This document shows, piece by piece, positions 16,815 to 28,262 of a DNA stretch of 64,000 nt. A program made the translations under genes and the position numbers. The notes under the pieces were generated by a model. It ran no database searches. It saw only the letters and a program-made list of their open reading frames with translations, and was not told the DNA's origin. Source of the stretch: Phreatobacter oligotrophus. Its GTDB lineage: Bacteria > Pseudomonadota > Alphaproteobacteria > Rhizobiales > Phreatobacteraceae. Numbering within the stretch: the first letter of the stretch is position 1; every line of letters starts with the position of its first letter. Where the stretch lies: assembly GCF_003046185.1 (NCBI RefSeq), contig NZ_PZZL01000002.1, positions 372,001-436,000 on the forward strand. Direction: 5' to 3'.

Positions 16815-18152
16815 ATGCGCAGGCAGACCCTCGACCGCCGCCGGTTCCTCGCGGCGACCGCGATCACCACAACCGCCCTCGCCGCGCCCTTCGTGCGCGG
16901 CGCCCATGCCGCCGGCAAGCTGTCGCTCGGCCTGTGGGACCACTGGGTGCCCGGCGCCAACGATGCCGCCACGGCTGTCATCAACGAATGGGCGGCCAAG
17001 GAGCGCGTCGAGGTCACGATCGACTACATCCCCTCGCAGGGGAACAAGAACCTCTTGACCATCGCCGCCGAGGCGCAGGCGCGGTCCGGCCATGACATCC
17101 TCGCCATGCCGACCTGGTGGCCCCATGCCCATGCCAACCAGCTCGAGCCCGTGAACGACATCATGGGCCCGCTGATGCAGCAGAACGGCAAGGTCAACGG
17201 CACGGTCGAATATCTCGGCAAGCTCGGCGACAAGTGGCTCGGCGTTCCCGCCACCATCGGCTCGCAGATCAAGGGCCCGGTGTCGCGCCTCGACCTGATG
17301 AAGCAGCATGCCGGCCTCGACATGCAGGCCATGTATCCGGCGGGCGCCGCGCCCAAAGCGGATGCCTGGAACATGGACGCCTATGCGAAAGCCGCGGAGG
17401 CCTGCCACAAGGCGGGCGTGCCCTTCGGCGTGGGCCTCGGCGAGACGACCGACTCGGTCGACACGGCCGGCGCCTTCTTCCTCGCCTTCGGCGCCTCGCT
17501 GGTCGACGCCAAGGGCGAGATGACCGTCAAGTCCGATGCGGTGCGCGAGGCGCTGACCTATCTCGCCCGCGTCGGGAAGTTCTATCCGGCCGATGCGCCG
17601 GCCTGGGACGATGCCTCCAACAACCGCTGGATCGTCTCCGGCCGCGGCGCGATGATCATGAACCCGCCGAGCTCCTGGGCGGTGGCCAAGCGCGATGCGC
17701 CGCAGGTCGCCCAGCAGCTCTGGCACCATGGCTTCCCGCAGGGGCCGAAGGGCCGGTTCTCGCCCTTCCTGCCCTATTTCTGGACCATCTGGGACTTCTC
17801 GCGGAACAAGTCGGCGGCGAAGAGCGTGCTGGTCCACATGTCCAGCCGTGCGGCTGCGGAGAAGTTTGTCGAAGCCTCGGCGGGCTACGACATCCCCTCC
17901 TTCGACAACTTCCTGACCTTCAAGACCTGGCAGGAGGCCGATCCGCCGAGGGGCACGCTCTATCACTACCCGAACCCGCACAACCACCAGACGCTGTCGA
18001 TCGCCGCCTCGCCGGCGCCGCCGAAGATCGCCCAGCAGATCTACGCCCAGGGCACGCTCACCAAGATGATCGTGCGCCACATGCAGGGCGAGGCGCTGGA
18101 GCGCACGCTCTCCTGGGCCGAGAGCGAGGTCGAGGGCTTCCTGCGCGGCTGA
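16815..18152 (+). CDS. ABC transporter extracellular solute-binding protein (family 1)
   Basis: A 445-residue periplasmic binding protein with a strong twin-arginine signal (LDRRRFLAATAITTTALA, cleavage near GAHAA). The mature part begins KLSLGLWDHWVPGANDAATA, typical of carbohydrate-type family 1 proteins, with many Trp residues (MPTWWPHAHANQL) suited to stacking on a ring-shaped ligand. First gene of an importer operon of four. Ligand is unknown; no catabolic gene is encoded with it. Confidence 0.88.
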   Translation: MRRQTLDRRRFLAATAITTTALAAPFVRGAHAAGKLSLGLWDHWVPGANDAATAVINEWAAKERVEVTIDYIPSQGNKNLLTIAAEAQARSGHDILAMPTWWPHAHANQLEPVNDIMGPLMQQNGKVNGTVEYLGKLGDKWLGVPATIGSQIKGPVSRLDLMKQHAGLDMQAMYPAGAAPKADAWNMDAYAKAAEACHKAGVPFGVGLGETTDSVDTAGAFFLAFGASLVDAKGEMTVKSDAVREALTYLARVGKFYPADAPAWDDASNNRWIVSGRGAMIMNPPSSWAVAKRDAPQVAQQLWHHGFPQGPKGRFSPFLPYFWTIWDFSRNKSAAKSVLVHMSSRAAAEKFVEASAGYDIPSFDNFLTFKTWQEADPPRGTLYHYPNPHNHQTLSIAASPAPPKIAQQIYAQGTLTKMIVRHMQGEALERTLSWAESEVEGFLRG

Positions 18153-18177
18153 GGCGCGGGACTTCCAGGCCAGGACG

Positions 18178-18198
18178 GGGGGCGCCGCGCGCGCCCCC
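18178..18198 (+). promoter_or_regulatory. stem-loop after the ABC binding-protein gene
   Basis: GGGGGCGC (18178-18185), loop CGCGC, GCGCCCCC (18191-18198): a perfect 8 bp stem 25 bases after the stop, with no T-run. It is suited to stabilising the upstream message and lowering expression of the permease genes, as in the other importer operons here. Confidence 0.5.
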
Positions 18199-18270
18199 TG
18201 TTCCCATCATGTCGAAACGGCCCGCTGCAGGCAGCGCGCCGTGGCCCCTTCCGGATCATCGAGACACCGC

Positions 18271-19254
18271 ATGGCCGATGCCGTCCTGACCCATCCTGCC
18301 CGCCCGCGCGCGCCGGCCGCAAAGCCGTCGGCGCTGATGCGGTTCCTCAAGCGCAAGTCGACGGTCGCCTTCCTGATGGCGTTGCCGCTGATCCTGCTGA
18401 TCGCGGTGCTGGTGGTCTATCCCGCCTTCTACGCCATCTACCTCTCGACGCTGCGCAAGAGCATGGCCTCGGTCGCCTGGATGCGGAACTGCTCCTGGCT
18501 GCCGGACGCGATCTGCACGCGCATCCCCTTCGGCAACATCCAGTTCCTGTTCACCCGCGAGACCTTCTGGATGGTGGTCTGGCAGTCCTGCCTCTTCGCC
18601 ATCACGGCGGTGATCTTCAAGGCGCTGCTGGGCTTCATCGTCGCCCATTTCGTCCACAACATCCCGGACAAGGGCCAGCGCAAGTGGCGCGGCATGCTGC
18701 TGATCCCCTGGGTCATTCCGCCGGCCATGTCGACGCTCGCCTGGCTCTGGCTGTTCGACCCCTCCTACAGCGCCTTCAACTACACGCTGTCCTTCTTCGG
18801 CATTGGCCCGATCCCCTGGACCGGCAATGCCAACTGGGCGCGGTTCTCGGTGATTCTGGTCAACATCTGGGTCGGCGCGCCGTTCTTCATGATCATGTAT
18901 CTGGCGGCGCTGAAATCGGTGCCCGACCAGCTCTATGAGGCCGCCGCCATCGACGGCGCCAACTGGTGGCAGCGCATCTGGTACATCACCCTGCCGATGA
19001 TGCGGAACATCATCGCCATCACCGCGCTGTTCTCCACCATCGTCACCTTCGCGAATTTCGACATCGTGCGCGTGCTCACCGCCGGTGGGCCGATCGACAA
19101 GACGCATCTCTTCGCCACCTGGGCCTTCAAGATCGGCATCGAGGGGTCCGACATCCCGCTCGGCGCCTCGGTCTCGCTGTTCATGGTGCCGATCCTGATG
19201 GTGGCGGCGATCTTCATCCTTCGCGACATCAACCAAAGGGGGAACGAGGCATGA
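18271..19254 (+). CDS. ABC transporter permease, MalF/UgpA-type
   Basis: A 327-residue permease with six main membrane segments from about residue 30. The EAA loop is clear ([21 protein letters not shown]) near residue 225, the contact point for the ATPase. ATG 18271 was chosen as the frame upstream is unsupported. Overlaps the second permease by 4 bp. Forms the membrane channel with the next gene product. Confidence 0.92.
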   Translation: MADAVLTHPARPRAPAAKPSALMRFLKRKSTVAFLMALPLILLIAVLVVYPAFYAIYLSTLRKSMASVAWMRNCSWLPDAICTRIPFGNIQFLFTRETFWMVVWQSCLFAITAVIFKALLGFIVAHFVHNIPDKGQRKWRGMLLIPWVIPPAMSTLAWLWLFDPSYSAFNYTLSFFGIGPIPWTGNANWARFSVILVNIWVGAPFFMIMYLAALKSVPDQLYEAAAIDGANWWQRIWYITLPMMRNIIAITALFSTIVTFANFDIVRVLTAGGPIDKTHLFATWAFKIGIEGSDIPLGASVSLFMVPILMVAAIFILRDINQRGNEA

Positions 19255-20162
19255 CGGACGCCGCCCTGCCCCGGACGACGCCCGCACGCAACGTGCGCTA
19301 CGGCAGCATGAAGGCCAATCGCGAATGGGCCCTGCGCTGGTCCTACGTGTTCCTCGTCATCTTCGCGGCCTTCTCCCTGCTGCCGCCGCTCTACATGTTC
19401 ATCACCTCGCTGAAGACCAGCGCGGAAATCTCGGCGGCGACGAACCCGTGGTGGGTGTTCAACCCCACCCTGTCGAACTACGTGGCGCTGCTCACCCAGC
19501 CGCAATTCCTCGTCTTCTTCCGCAACTCGGCCGTGGTCTCGGTGCTGGTGGTGATCATCACCATGCTGATCTCCATCCCCGCCGCCTTCGCCCTGTCGCG
19601 GATGCGGTTCTGGGGCTCGGCGACGCTCGCCACCGGCGTCTTCCTCACCTACCTCGTGCCGGACACGCTGCTCTTCATCCCGCTGTTCAAGATGTTCGCG
19701 ACCTTCCACGAATGGACGGGCATCCAGCTCCTGAACCGCTGGTGGGTGCTGCTCATCGTCTATCCGACGCTGACGGTGCCGTTCTGCACCTGGATCATGA
19801 TCGGCTATTTCGCCTCGATCCCGAAGGAGCTGGACGAGGCAGCGATCATCGACGGGGCGAGCTGGCTGCAGGTGCTGACCCGCATCTTCATTCCCGTGGC
19901 GCTGCCAGGGATCATCGCCGCCACCATCTTCGCCTTCACGGTGAGCTGGGCGCAGTTCCTCTATCCGCTCGCCTTCACCACCTCCGTGGACCAGCTGGTG
20001 CTGCCCGTCGGCATCATCACGACGCTCATCAAGGGCGACGTGTTCAACTGGGGGCAGATCATGACCGGCGCGCTGCTCGGCGCGCTGCCGCCGCTCATCA
20101 TCTACGCCTTCCTCATGGACTACTACATCGCAGGCCTGACCGCCGGCGCGACCAAGGGCTGA
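19251..20162 (+). CDS. ABC transporter permease, MalG/UgpE-type
   Basis: A 303-residue permease whose ATG overlaps the stop of the first permease. Six membrane segments start at about residue 30; the EAA loop reads [20 protein letters not shown] near residue 200. N-terminal half and TSLKTSAEI motif are as in MalG-type subunits. Followed by the ATPase after 14 bp. Confidence 0.92.
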   Translation: MTDAALPRTTPARNVRYGSMKANREWALRWSYVFLVIFAAFSLLPPLYMFITSLKTSAEISAATNPWWVFNPTLSNYVALLTQPQFLVFFRNSAVVSVLVVIITMLISIPAAFALSRMRFWGSATLATGVFLTYLVPDTLLFIPLFKMFATFHEWTGIQLLNRWWVLLIVYPTLTVPFCTWIMIGYFASIPKELDEAAIIDGASWLQVLTRIFIPVALPGIIAATIFAFTVSWAQFLYPLAFTTSVDQLVLPVGIITTLIKGDVFNWGQIMTGALLGALPPLIIYAFLMDYYIAGLTAGATKG

Positions 20163-20176
20163 CGGGAGACGGGACA

Positions 20177-21277
20177 ATGGCAGGCGTAACCCTCAGGAAG
20201 GTCGTCAAGCGTTACGGCGACGTGGAGGCGGTGCGCGGCATCGACCTCGACATTGCCGACGAGGAATTCGTGGTGCTGGTCGGCCCGTCCGGCTGCGGCA
20301 AGTCGACGACGCTGCGGATGATTGCGGGGCTCGAGGACATTTCCGACGGCGACATCGCCATCGACGGCGACGTGGTCAACGACGTGCCGCCGAAGGACCG
20401 GGACATTGCGATGGTGTTCCAGAACTATGCGCTCTATCCGCACATGACGGTGGCGGAGAACATGAGCTTCGGCCTGCGCCTGAAGCGCTACCCCAAGGCC
20501 GAGATCAAGGCGCGGGTGGACGAGGCGGCGCGCATCCTCGACATCAAGGAGCTGCTGGAGCGCAAGCCGAAGGCGCTCTCCGGCGGCCAGCGCCAGCGCG
20601 TCGCCATGGGCCGGGCCATCGTGCGCAACCCGAAGGTCTTCCTCTTCGACGAGCCGCTGTCGAACCTCGACGCCAAGCTGCGCGTGCAGATGCGCACCGA
20701 GATCAAGAAGGTGCACCTGAAGGTGCGCACCACCACGGTCTACGTGACCCATGACCAGGTGGAGGCCATGACGCTGGCCGACCGCGTGGTGGTGATGAAC
20801 AACGGCCGGATCGAGCAGATCGGCCCGCCGAACGAGCTCTACCACCACCCGCGCACGCGCTTCGTCGCCGGCTTCATCGGCTCGCCGGCCATGAACTTCA
20901 TTCCGGCGAAGCTCACGGAGGCCTCGGGCGCCCTGGTGCTGCATCTCGACGGCGGCATCGTGCTTCCCGTGCCGGCGACGCGCAGCGCCCGCTACAAGTC
21001 CTATGTGGGACAGGACGGGCTGGTGCTCGGCATCCGCCCGGAACACGTCACCGACGCCGGCGAGGGCGCGTCCGCGCCGGGCATCGCGCCCTTCGACATC
21101 CGCCTCGACGTCATCGAGCCCATGGGCCACGAGACGCTGGTCTACTTCACCATCGGCGGCGAGACGCATTGCGGGCGCGTGCACCCCGATGCGGGCGCGG
21201 CGGACGGGCAGCCGATGCGGCTCGCGGCCGACCTCAACCACATGCATCTGATGGATGCGGCGGGGGTCGTCCTGTGA
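20177..21277 (+). CDS. ugpC: ABC transporter ATP-binding protein, MalK/UgpC-type
   Basis: A 366-residue ATPase: Walker [10 protein letters not shown] near 37, Q-loop [12 protein letters not shown] near 81, signature [14 protein letters not shown] near 134, Walker [17 protein letters not shown] near 154, switch His in VTHDQVEAM. The C-terminal 120 residues form the OB-type regulatory domain of MalK/UgpC (LGIRPEHV). Start ATG 20177 has GGGAGA upstream. Ends the importer operon; its stop is directly adjacent to the stop of the convergent gene. Confidence 0.93.
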   Translation: MAGVTLRKVVKRYGDVEAVRGIDLDIADEEFVVLVGPSGCGKSTTLRMIAGLEDISDGDIAIDGDVVNDVPPKDRDIAMVFQNYALYPHMTVAENMSFGLRLKRYPKAEIKARVDEAARILDIKELLERKPKALSGGQRQRVAMGRAIVRNPKVFLFDEPLSNLDAKLRVQMRTEIKKVHLKVRTTTVYVTHDQVEAMTLADRVVVMNNGRIEQIGPPNELYHHPRTRFVAGFIGSPAMNFIPAKLTEASGALVLHLDGGIVLPVPATRSARYKSYVGQDGLVLGIRPEHVTDAGEGASAPGIAPFDIRLDVIEPMGHETLVYFTIGGETHCGRVHPDAGAADGQPMRLAADLNHMHLMDAAGVVL

Positions 21278-21826
21278 TCAGAACAGCTGGTCGATGACCA
21301 TGGTGAGGACGATGCAGATGGCCAGCGCGAAGTCGATGAGGCGGCGGCGCGGGGTATAGCGCATCAGCATGCCGGACAGCGCCACGCAGAAGGCAAGCGC
21401 CCCGGCGAGGCTCGCCAGCAGGAGCCAGCCGAGGTTGAGCACGAGCGCCACGGCGATGAAGGCGGCGACCGCCACCAGCGCCGAGATGACCACGGCGAAG
21501 AGGCCATAGGCGCCGGACACGTCGGTGAAGCGGAGCAGGGCGCGGCGGATCAGGCCGATGTCGCGGGGCGGCACGCTGACGTCATAGAGCGCGCCGAGCG
21601 CCCGGCCGCTGGCGAGGAAGGCGAGCGCGGCCGCGCCCGGCATCAGCGCGAGGAGCGCGAAGCGCCGCTCGGTGGCGATGCGCTCGATGCCGACGACGCG
21701 CTCGACGAAGCCGAAGGCGGTCAGCAGCACCGAGCCGATGGTCAGCGCGCTCGCGACAATGACACGGGCGACGTCGATGAGAGCCCGCTCGCGGTCGAAG
21801 GGCGGGGGTGCGGTCTCGGTGGTCAT
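21278..21826 (-). CDS. four-helix membrane protein of unknown function
   Basis: A 182-residue protein with four hydrophobic segments at about 20-45, 60-75, 105-130 and 133-155, and a last one near the C-terminus ending VLTMVIDQLF. I do not recognise the family. The cytoplasmic tail is short and there are no catalytic motifs. It abuts the ABC ATPase gene tail to tail with no spacer. The stretch upstream carries a terminator for msrB, so it has its own promoter. Confidence 0.7.
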   Translation of the reverse strand: MTTETAPPPFDRERALIDVARVIVASALTIGSVLLTAFGFVERVVGIERIATERRFALLALMPGAAALAFLASGRALGALYDVSVPPRDIGLIRRALLRFTDVSGAYGLFAVVISALVAVAAFIAVALVLNLGWLLLASLAGALAFCVALSGMLMRYTPRRRLIDFALAICIVLTMVIDQLF

Positions 21827-21841
21827 GCGGCGGCCCGATGC

Positions 21842-21870
21842 AAAACGGCGGAGCCCCGAGGGCCCCGCCG
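21842..21870 (-). terminator. Rho-independent terminator after msrB
   Basis: On the minus strand an 11 bp stem with one mismatch (21870-21860 with 21856-21846), a 3-base loop and then TTTT (21845-21842). It follows the msrB gene by about 70 bases and precedes the membrane-protein gene on the same strand. Confidence 0.6.
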
Positions 21871-21924
21871 CATTATTCTGTCCGTCGAGGTTTAAGGCGA
21901 GGTTGCAATCAGGCCTTGGACACG

Positions 21925-21960
21925 TCCGGCTCGAAGGTCACGCTTCCGGCTCGAAGGTCA
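21925..21960. repeat. 20 bp tandem duplication at the 3' end of msrB
   Basis: The 16-base word TCCGGCTCGAAGGTCA occurs at 21925-21940 and 21945-21960, a 20-base period. The msrB stop lies inside it. On the minus strand, the copy after the stop would continue to encode TFEPDVSKA before another stop, which looks like the older C-terminus displaced by the duplication. Confidence 0.75.
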
Positions 21961-22348
21961 TGGCGACGCCGTTGATGCAGTAGCGCAGGCCGGTGGGCGG
22001 CGGGCCGTCCGGGAAGACATGGCCGAGATGGCCGCCGCAATTGGCGCAATGGACCTCGGTGCGGACCATGCCCCAGGAGCGGTCGACGCTCTCCTCGACC
22101 GCGCCGGGCAGCGGCTGGTCGAAGCTCGGCCAGCCCGTGCCGCTCTCGAACTTCTTGTGGCTGACGAAGAGCTTCTGGCCGCAGCCGACGCAGGAGAAGG
22201 TGCCGGCGCGCTTCTCGTAGTTCAGCGCACAGCTGCCGGGCCGCTCGGTCCCATGGCCGCGCAGCACCTGGTACTGCTCGGGGGTGAGGATGCGGCGCCA
22301 TTCCTCGTCCGTCTTGGTGACAGGGAAGGTCTTGGTGGCGGTCTCCAT
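21938..22348 (-). CDS. msrB: peptide-methionine (R)-S-oxide reductase MsrB
   Basis: A 136-residue MsrB that reduces R-methionine sulfoxide with thioredoxin. Zinc ligands are Cys53/Cys56 (CVGC) and Cys101/Cys104 (CANC); the nucleophile is Cys124 in RYCINGVAM, and Cys40 could be the resolving cysteine. The ESGTGWPSF and GHLGHVF blocks are standard. ATG 22348 has GGGAG upstream; an in-frame ATG 60 bases further up is less likely. No export signal, so cytoplasmic. Its end was altered by a short duplication. It lies just downstream of msrQ on the same strand. Confidence 0.95.
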   Translation of the reverse strand: METATKTFPVTKTDEEWRRILTPEQYQVLRGHGTERPGSCALNYEKRAGTFSCVGCGQKLFVSHKKFESGTGWPSFDQPLPGAVEESVDRSWGMVRTEVHCANCGGHLGHVFPDGPPPTGLRYCINGVAMTFEPEA

Positions 22349-22426
22349 GGCATGGTCTCCCTTCGAATGGTTCGGCGCGAACAGCGCCCAGAAATCAGCG
22401 AGCCTCATGGTCTCAGCCTCCCGATG

Positions 22427-23281
22427 TCATTCGGCGGCCACCGCAGCCCGGCGGCCGCGCGTTGCGGCGCCCTTGCGGACGCGGACGGCGTTGACGGCGA
22501 CCAGCACGAGGCCGGCCATCGTGACCCACAGCGCCGGGCGGATGCCGAAGCCGATATCGAGATTGGCGGCGAGGATGCGCGAGGCCATGACGCCGGTCAT
22601 GGTGGCGTACCACAGCGCCTCGAGCAGCGCGGTGGCGATGCCCGATATGATGGCGAGGGCGAGAAGCTGCAATGGGCGGACGGCGAAGCCCGCCCGCCGC
22701 ATCAGCCGGAAGCCCATGAGCCAGACGAAGAAACCGAGCATCAGCACCGGCTGCGACACGTCGATCTTCGTCTGCAGGAAGAAGTGCCAGATGGCGACGA
22801 AGGTGATGGGATAGGCTAGGCGATGCAGCCGGTTCCAGGCGGAGCTGCCGAGCCGGCGGATCATCGCGTCGGTGGAGGTGACGGTGAGCGCGACCAGGCC
22901 GAGCAGGGCGGCAAAGCCGATGGTCAGGTAGAAGCGCAGAAGGATCTCGCTCACGACCTTGTTGAGGTCCCAGGCCTGTTCCATCGCGTAGAGGACGAGA
23001 TGGGCGATGGCATAGACCGCCGCCGCGACGCCGATCATGCGGCGCACCAGGATGAGCTTCGGCCAGTCCGCGACGAAGCGCAGCGGCGTCACCAGCAGCG
23101 ACAGCAGCAGCAGCCGCACCGACCAGTCGCCGGACTGGTGGATGGCGGAGGTCACGGGCTTCGAGCCGAGCGTCCCCGTCGCCGCCTGGGCAAGGATCCA
23201 CAGGCCCGGCGCGACGACGCCCAGGAAGATGGTCAGCTTGAGGACGGAGAGGTTCCCCGCCCGGTCGTTCCACGGCAGCAT
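22427..23281 (-). CDS. msrQ: MsrQ/YedZ-type haem-binding membrane subunit
   Basis: A 284-residue ferric-reductase-like membrane protein with about eight hydrophobic segments. Haem-ligand histidines are likely in AIHQSGDW, YAIAHLVLY and RLHRLAYP. MsrQ passes electrons from the quinone pool or flavin reductase to the periplasmic molybdoenzyme MsrP. It is longer than E. coli MsrQ (211) because of about 70 extra C-terminal residues with two more hydrophobic segments. The partner msrP is not in the window; instead the cytoplasmic msrB follows it. ATG 23281 starts at MLPWNDRAG. Confidence 0.85.
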   Translation of the reverse strand: MLPWNDRAGNLSVLKLTIFLGVVAPGLWILAQAATGTLGSKPVTSAIHQSGDWSVRLLLLSLLVTPLRFVADWPKLILVRRMIGVAAAVYAIAHLVLYAMEQAWDLNKVVSEILLRFYLTIGFAALLGLVALTVTSTDAMIRRLGSSAWNRLHRLAYPITFVAIWHFFLQTKIDVSQPVLMLGFFVWLMGFRLMRRAGFAVRPLQLLALAIISGIATALLEALWYATMTGVMASRILAANLDIGFGIRPALWVTMAGLVLVAVNAVRVRKGAATRGRRAAVAAE

Positions 23282-23383
23282 GCAGCATCCCCGGAGGTGG
23301 CCGATGTCATGCCATACGCGGCGGGCCCGCAAGGGGTTACATCGGCGCGCCTCACGTTGAAGTGAGAGGGGGGGCGGCGGTAG

Positions 23384-23534
23384 GCCCCTCACCCTTCCCT
23401 CTCCCCGCTCGCGGGGAGAGGGTTCACAGCGCCCGCGGGGTCAAGTGACCTTTGCACCCGGCACGACGGGACGGGTCTTGCGAGACGCCGCCGTGCCCTC
23501 TCCCCGCCCGCGGGGAGAGGGAAGGGTGAGGGGC
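23384..23534. repeat. composite palindromic intergenic element, copy 2
   Basis: A 151 bp copy with the same outer arms (GCCCCTCACCC...GGGTGAGGGGC) and internal hairpins CTCCCCGCTCGCGGGGAG and CTCCCCGCCCGCGGGGAG. The core differs from the other copies. It occupies most of the gap between msrQ and the SnoaL-like gene. Confidence 0.8.
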
Positions 23535-23571
23535 CCAGATGTCAGCGTGACACCAATGGCTTGCTGCCGCC

Positions 23572-24174
23572 CTACTCCGCCGGGCCGCCGGCGAGCCAGG
23601 TCTTGCCGCGCCGGTAGAGCGCCTCGACCTCGGGGCCGCGCAGGCCCGGCATGTCGCGCTTCACGGTGTAGCCGATCTTGGTCTGGATATAGGCGAGGTG
23701 CCGGTAGCCCTCCGGAAACTGCGACAGCAGGTCCGCATCGAGGCTCAGCTTCGCATCGGGGAGGACCGGATCGAGCCGGTCCTTCTCGTAGATGGGCTGG
23801 CGAAGCACCACGCCCCAGCGGCCGTCCCGCTTCTCGATGAAGTCATAGAAGCGGCCGGTGCAGACGACGTCGCAGAGGACGCCGTCGACGGGGCCGCGCT
23901 GCGAGATGGTCATCTTGGTCTGGGCGATGGCGCGGTTGCCCTCGCGGTCGATGGTCGTGCCGCCGAGGAAGTGCAGGATCGACACGCCCTTGGCCCAGCC
24001 CTCGCGGCTGGCGCGGATGAAGTCCGCCGCCGGCCCCTGGTACCAGGTCGCCATCATCTTCCCGTCCGAGTGCCAGCAGGTGAGGAAGCGATCCCAATCG
24101 CCGGCATCGCGCCACAGGGCCCAGTTCTCCACGAGGTCGCGGATGGCGAGGCGTTCGATGATGTCTTCGGTCAT
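23572..24174 (-). CDS. SnoaL/NTF2-like domain protein
   Basis: A 200-residue protein with the NTF2-like pattern of ring hydroxylase small subunits and SnoaL-type cyclases: IERLAIRDLVENWALWRDAGDWDRFLTCWHSDG at the start, then ILHFLGGTTI and RFYDFIEKRDGRWGVVLRQPIY. Related proteins act as dehydratases, isomerases or non-catalytic partners. It is the last gene on this strand after the aldehyde dehydrogenase fusion (about 100 bp gap) and may belong to that catabolic operon. Confidence 0.75.
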   Translation of the reverse strand: MTEDIIERLAIRDLVENWALWRDAGDWDRFLTCWHSDGKMMATWYQGPAADFIRASREGWAKGVSILHFLGGTTIDREGNRAIAQTKMTISQRGPVDGVLCDVVCTGRFYDFIEKRDGRWGVVLRQPIYEKDRLDPVLPDAKLSLDADLLSQFPEGYRHLAYIQTKIGYTVKRDMPGLRGPEVEALYRRGKTWLAGGPAE

Positions 24175-24273
24175 GCGGCAGTCCGATGGTGGGTGGAAAA
24201 CAGTCGACGCCCAGTCCTATCCGTCATGGCCGGGATTGTCCCGGCCATCCACGAATGCCTGACGCGCGGCGCC

Positions 24274-26578
<2,305 letters not shown>

Positions 26579-26586
<8 letters not shown>

Positions 26587-27307
26587 CGTCGTCTCCGAGA
26601 TAGGCCTTGATGACGGCGGGATCGGAGAGCGCCTCCGCGGGCGTGCCCTCCGCGATCTTGGTGCCGGCATTCATCACGACGCAGCGGCTGCACAGGGCGC
26701 GGATGGCGTCCATCACATGCTCGACCATGACGATGGTGAGCCCGTCGGCGGCGAGCGCGGCGATGAGGGCGATGCCCTCCTTCAGCTCGGTCGGGTTGAG
26801 GCCGGCGAGCCACTCGTCGAGCAGCAGGAGCTGCGGCTCGGCGGCGAGCGCCCGGGCGAGCTCCAGCCGCTTCTGGTCGATATAGGTGAGGCTGCGGGCG
26901 CGCTCCTCGGCGCGGGCGGCAAGGCCCACGCGCGCGAGCAGCGGCAGGGCCCGCTCCTGCGCCTCGGCGGGCGAACAGGCGCGGGCGCCAAACATGGCGC
27001 CGACGGCGACGTTCTCGGCCAGCGTCAGGCTCGGCATGACGCGCACCAGCTGGAAGGTGCGGGCGATCCCGGCGCGGGTGATGCGATGGGCGGCGGCGCG
27101 CTCGATGGGCCGGCCCTCGAAGAGGATCGCGCCGGAATCGGCGGTGAGATTGCCGGTGACGAGGTTGAGCGCGGTGGTCTTGCCGGAGCCGTTGGGTCCG
27201 ACGAGGCCGACCACCTCGCCGCGGCGGACCGAGGCGGTGAGACCGTCGACGGCGCGCAGACCGCCGAAGGCTTTCGAGACGCCGTGGAGTTCGAGGAGCG
27301 GTTGCAT
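26579..27307 (-). CDS. livG: branched-chain amino acid-type ABC ATPase LivG
   Basis: A 242-residue ATPase: Walker A GPNGSGKTT near 37, IARTFQLVRVMPSLT, signature-like LTYIDQKRLELARAL (Ser-Gly-Gly is degenerate, as often in LivG), Walker B LLLLDEWLAGLNP (the usual EPxxG is EWLAG) and VEHVMDAI. It lies 4 bp after livM and overlaps livF by 8 bp. Works with LivF under the LivH/LivM channel. Confidence 0.92.
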
Positions 27308-27311
27308 CGGA

Positions 27312-28262
27312 TCACTCCGCCGGATGGGCGCGGCGGCGCCCGGCGCGGCCCAGCACGTCGCGGCCCTGGTCGATCAGCCCGACAATGCCGCTGGGCACGA
27401 AATAGACGATCACCAGGAAGGCGAGGCCGAGGAGGATGGAGAAGGAATTGGGGAAATTCGCCTGCAGGATCTCGAAGAGGATGGCGAGCGGCACGACGCC
27501 GAGGATCGGCCCGTAGAGCCGCGCCGCTCCCCCCAACAGCGCCATGATCAGCACCTGGAAGGAGATGATCGGATTGAAGGCGATGGAGGGGTCGATATAG
27601 GTCCAGCGCGGCGCCATGATCGCGCCGACCACCGTCATGAAGGTCGCCGAGATGACGAAGACGGCGACCTTCGACACCGTCGTGTCGATGCCGGCATGGC
27701 GGGCCACCGTCTCGTCCTCGCCGATGGCCTTCAGCGCCCAGCCGAGGCGCGAGCGCTGGACGAGGAAGCCGGTGAGCAGCACGAGGACCAGCATCCCCAG
27801 CAGCATCCAGTAGATGCCCTGCTGGGTGACGTCGATGAAGACGAAGCGGCCGACCGTGCCGCCATATTTCGCCTCGGCCCAGGTAACGAGCTGGCGGACG
27901 AGCTCGGCGAGGCCGAAGGTGAAGATGACGAAATAGACGCCTGACAGGCGCAGCGTCGACAGGCCGACGATGGTGGCGATGACCGCGCCGATCAGCGCCG
28001 CCACGGGATAGACCAGCGCCAGCGGCAGCTTCTCGCCGAGGAAGGCCATGGTGTAGGCGCCGAGGCCGAAGAAGGCGGCGGTGGCCAGCGACACGTAATG
28101 CGTCGGGCCGGAGAACAGCGCCCAGGCCGTGGCCAGCACCGCATACATCAGCACGTTGACGAGCAGCGCCATCCAGTAGGAGCCGGCGACCAGCGGCAGC
28201 GGCGCCAGCACCACCGCTGCAGCGAGGATGGCAAGCGGAACGATCCAGTCCTTGGCGGTCAT
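27312..28262 (-). CDS. livM: branched-chain amino acid-type ABC permease LivM
   Basis: A 316-residue permease with about nine hydrophobic segments. Conserved features: GPTHYVSLATAAFFGLGAYT near 60, the coupling loop SRLGWALKAIGEDETVARHAGI near 185 and a charged C-terminus. ATG 28262 overlaps the livH stop (ATGA). Pairs with LivH in the membrane. Confidence 0.93.
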   Translation of the reverse strand: MTAKDWIVPLAILAAAVVLAPLPLVAGSYWMALLVNVLMYAVLATAWALFSGPTHYVSLATAAFFGLGAYTMAFLGEKLPLALVYPVAALIGAVIATIVGLSTLRLSGVYFVIFTFGLAELVRQLVTWAEAKYGGTVGRFVFIDVTQQGIYWMLLGMLVLVLLTGFLVQRSRLGWALKAIGEDETVARHAGIDTTVSKVAVFVISATFMTVVGAIMAPRWTYIDPSIAFNPIISFQVLIMALLGGAARLYGPILGVVPLAILFEILQANFPNSFSILLGLAFLVIVYFVPSGIVGLIDQGRDVLGRAGRRRAHPAE

